Shown: one piece after another, positions 62,957 to 64,000 of the stretch
Layout of the letters: every line of letters starts with the position of its first letter
How positions within the stretch are numbered: position 1 is the stretch's first letter
Assembly (NCBI GenBank): GCA_902584445.1
Contig: CACHZY010000004.1
Coordinates: 1 to 64,000, forward strand
Source: an uncultured Bacteroidota bacterium
GTDB lineage: Bacteria; Bacteroidota; Bacteroidia; Flavobacteriales; Flavobacteriaceae
Length of the DNA: 64,000 nt
Direction: 5' to 3'
Position numbers and translations under genes: made by a program
Notes under the pieces: generated by a model
The model's database searches: none
The model's input: only the letters and a program-made list of their open reading frames with translations
What the model was told of the DNA's origin: nothing

Positions 62957-64000
62957 ATGATTACATTTTTTAGATATTTAACTAAAAAAAAATATTTGTT
63001 TTTATTCAAGTATGTATTCTTGATTTATTTTGGAACTTATATTATTGCATGTAATGATAATCTAATTGATGTTTCAAAACCTAATATCATCATTTACCTA
63101 GCTGATGATCTTGGATGGAAAGATATTGGTTTCAATGACGCTAAAGTTGTAAAAACTCCACATCTAGATAAACTTGCATCTGAGGGAATTTTTTTTAAAA
63201 ATGCCTTTGTAGCATCGCCAGCATGTGCTCCAAGTCGTGCAGCTTTTCTTACTGGGCTTATGCCTGCAAGAAATGGAGCAGAAAATAATCATACCTATCC
63301 AAAAGAGGGAATTAATTTATTAACCAAGAAACTTCAAGAAAACGGATATAAGATCTATGCATTTGGAAAGGTTGCACATGGTAAGATGAATGGTGAGTGT
63401 GGATTTGATTTTTATCACAATGAGTCAATCAATCTTGAAAAAAATATCAGAGATTTTTTTTTTAAGACTAATATTGACAGTCCTATTTGTATTTTTATTG
63501 GTGACCGTAGACCTCATGTACCATGGACAGAAAAAATTATTTATAATGCTGAAAAAGTAGACTTACCTTCATATTTCATTGACACACGAGAAACAAGAGA
63601 GCATCGAGCTAGATATTACTCAGATATAACTGGTTTTGATAAGTCTCTTGGAAATATATTAGAATTTCTTGACATTAAATTAGGCGAAAATACTATAACG
63701 ATAATGACTAGTGACCATGGTGGTCAATGGCCCTTTGGTAAATGGAATCTTTATGATGATGGAATTAGAACACCATTGGTGATTAAATGGCCAAGTAAAA
63801 TTATGGCTAACACCACTACTGATGCTATGGTCAGTTGGATTGACATTCTACCTACGATACTAGATTTAACAGACTCAGAAAGTGAGGAGAATATAGATGG
63901 AAAATCTTTTTTGAAGGTTTTAATGGGAAAAACCGAAAATTTTAGAGATGAAATTTTTACAACACATACTGGTGATGGAGTTTTTAATGTTTTTCCTATT
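62957..64000 (+). CDS. sulfatase lipoprotein, 3' end outside window
   Basis: Type I sulfatase of which 348 residues are visible; the frame is open at the right edge. A long N-terminal hydrophobic stretch ends in YIIAC (Cys32), a lipoprotein site. The active site is CAPSRAAFLTG (Cys90). Metal sites are IIYLADDLGW (near 50) and MTSDHGGQWPFGKW, and GDRRPHVPW lies in the middle. It resembles the iduronate-2-sulfatase and N-sulfoglucosamine-type group. About 100 to 150 C-terminal residues are missing. Confidence 0.9.
   Translation, partial: MITFFRYLTKKKYLFLFKYVFLIYFGTYIIACNDNLIDVSKPNIIIYLADDLGWKDIGFNDAKVVKTPHLDKLASEGIFFKNAFVASPACAPSRAAFLTGLMPARNGAENNHTYPKEGINLLTKKLQENGYKIYAFGKVAHGKMNGECGFDFYHNESINLEKNIRDFFFKTNIDSPICIFIGDRRPHVPWTEKIIYNAEKVDLPSYFIDTRETREHRARYYSDITGFDKSLGNILEFLDIKLGENTITIMTSDHGGQWPFGKWNLYDDGIRTPLVIKWPSKIMANTTTDAMVSWIDILPTILDLTDSESEENIDGKSFLKVLMGKTENFRDEIFTTHTGDGVFNVFPI

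Overview
The window comes from an AT-rich member of the Bacteroidota, most likely a marine Flavobacteriia. Supporting signs are bshA (bacillithiol synthesis), a Bacteroidota-type LptD, the tamB/tsaD divergent pair, a DUF5916 outer-membrane protein, many lipoproteins, no consistent Shine-Dalgarno sequences, and promoters of the TAnnTTTG type. Three sulfatases, a secreted GlcNAc-6-P-deacetylase homologue and several secreted hydrolases suggest a consumer of sulfated polysaccharide. Coding density is very high and no stretch longer than 300 bases lacks a gene. The species cannot be named from the sequence alone.

Layout. 1-7895: the end of a GMC oxidoreductase cut by the window edge, a DUF5916 protein, a sulfatase lipoprotein, a Kazal-inhibitor lipoprotein with a 45-residue membrane peptide, and a penicillin-acylase-family amidase. 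17110 down to 7896 (minus) is an eight-gene block: amidase, MlaD, membrane Fe-S protein, HAD phosphatase, CCG Fe-S protein, small conserved protein, GH3/beta-lactamase fusion, bshA. 17204-20288 holds lptD and ridA. 23188 down to 20299 (minus) is a glycolytic operon pfkA-gapA-GlcNAc-kinase-like. tamB and tsaD-rsmE-AI-2E transporter diverge at about 27.7 kb. 30582-32121 holds a nitronate monooxygenase, a DUF4442 protein and tRNA-Arg(TCT).

32285-37323 encodes secreted proteins, including a 959-residue lipoprotein ending in a complete type-1 copper domain. 37425-43506 is a plus-strand sugar block: NagA-like deacetylase, heparan-type sulfatase, Gfo/Idh/MocA oxidoreductase, GHMP sugar kinase, sugar nucleotidyltransferase. 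43676-47038 is the ATP-grasp / alpha-E / transglutaminase trio. 47108-51046 has a BI-1 protein, a permease, an alcohol dehydrogenase, the collapsed remnant of a succinate-semialdehyde dehydrogenase, and a thioesterase.

The most striking region is 51133-60327. A plus-strand operon encodes an RsbW-like kinase, a STAS antagonist and a GAF-PAS class III nucleotide cyclase. It meets tail-to-tail (4-base overlap) a minus-strand set of four genes: a repeat lipoprotein, a DUF5706 (Pycsar-effector-type) membrane protein, a TPR lipoprotein, and a beta-propeller sensor fused to a SpoIIE/PP2C phosphatase. I read this as a partner-switching circuit that may set cyclic-nucleotide levels, with a membrane protein as possible receiver. 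The wiring is inference. The window ends with an outer-membrane protein, a small secreted protein, an esterase, and a third sulfatase cut by the right edge.
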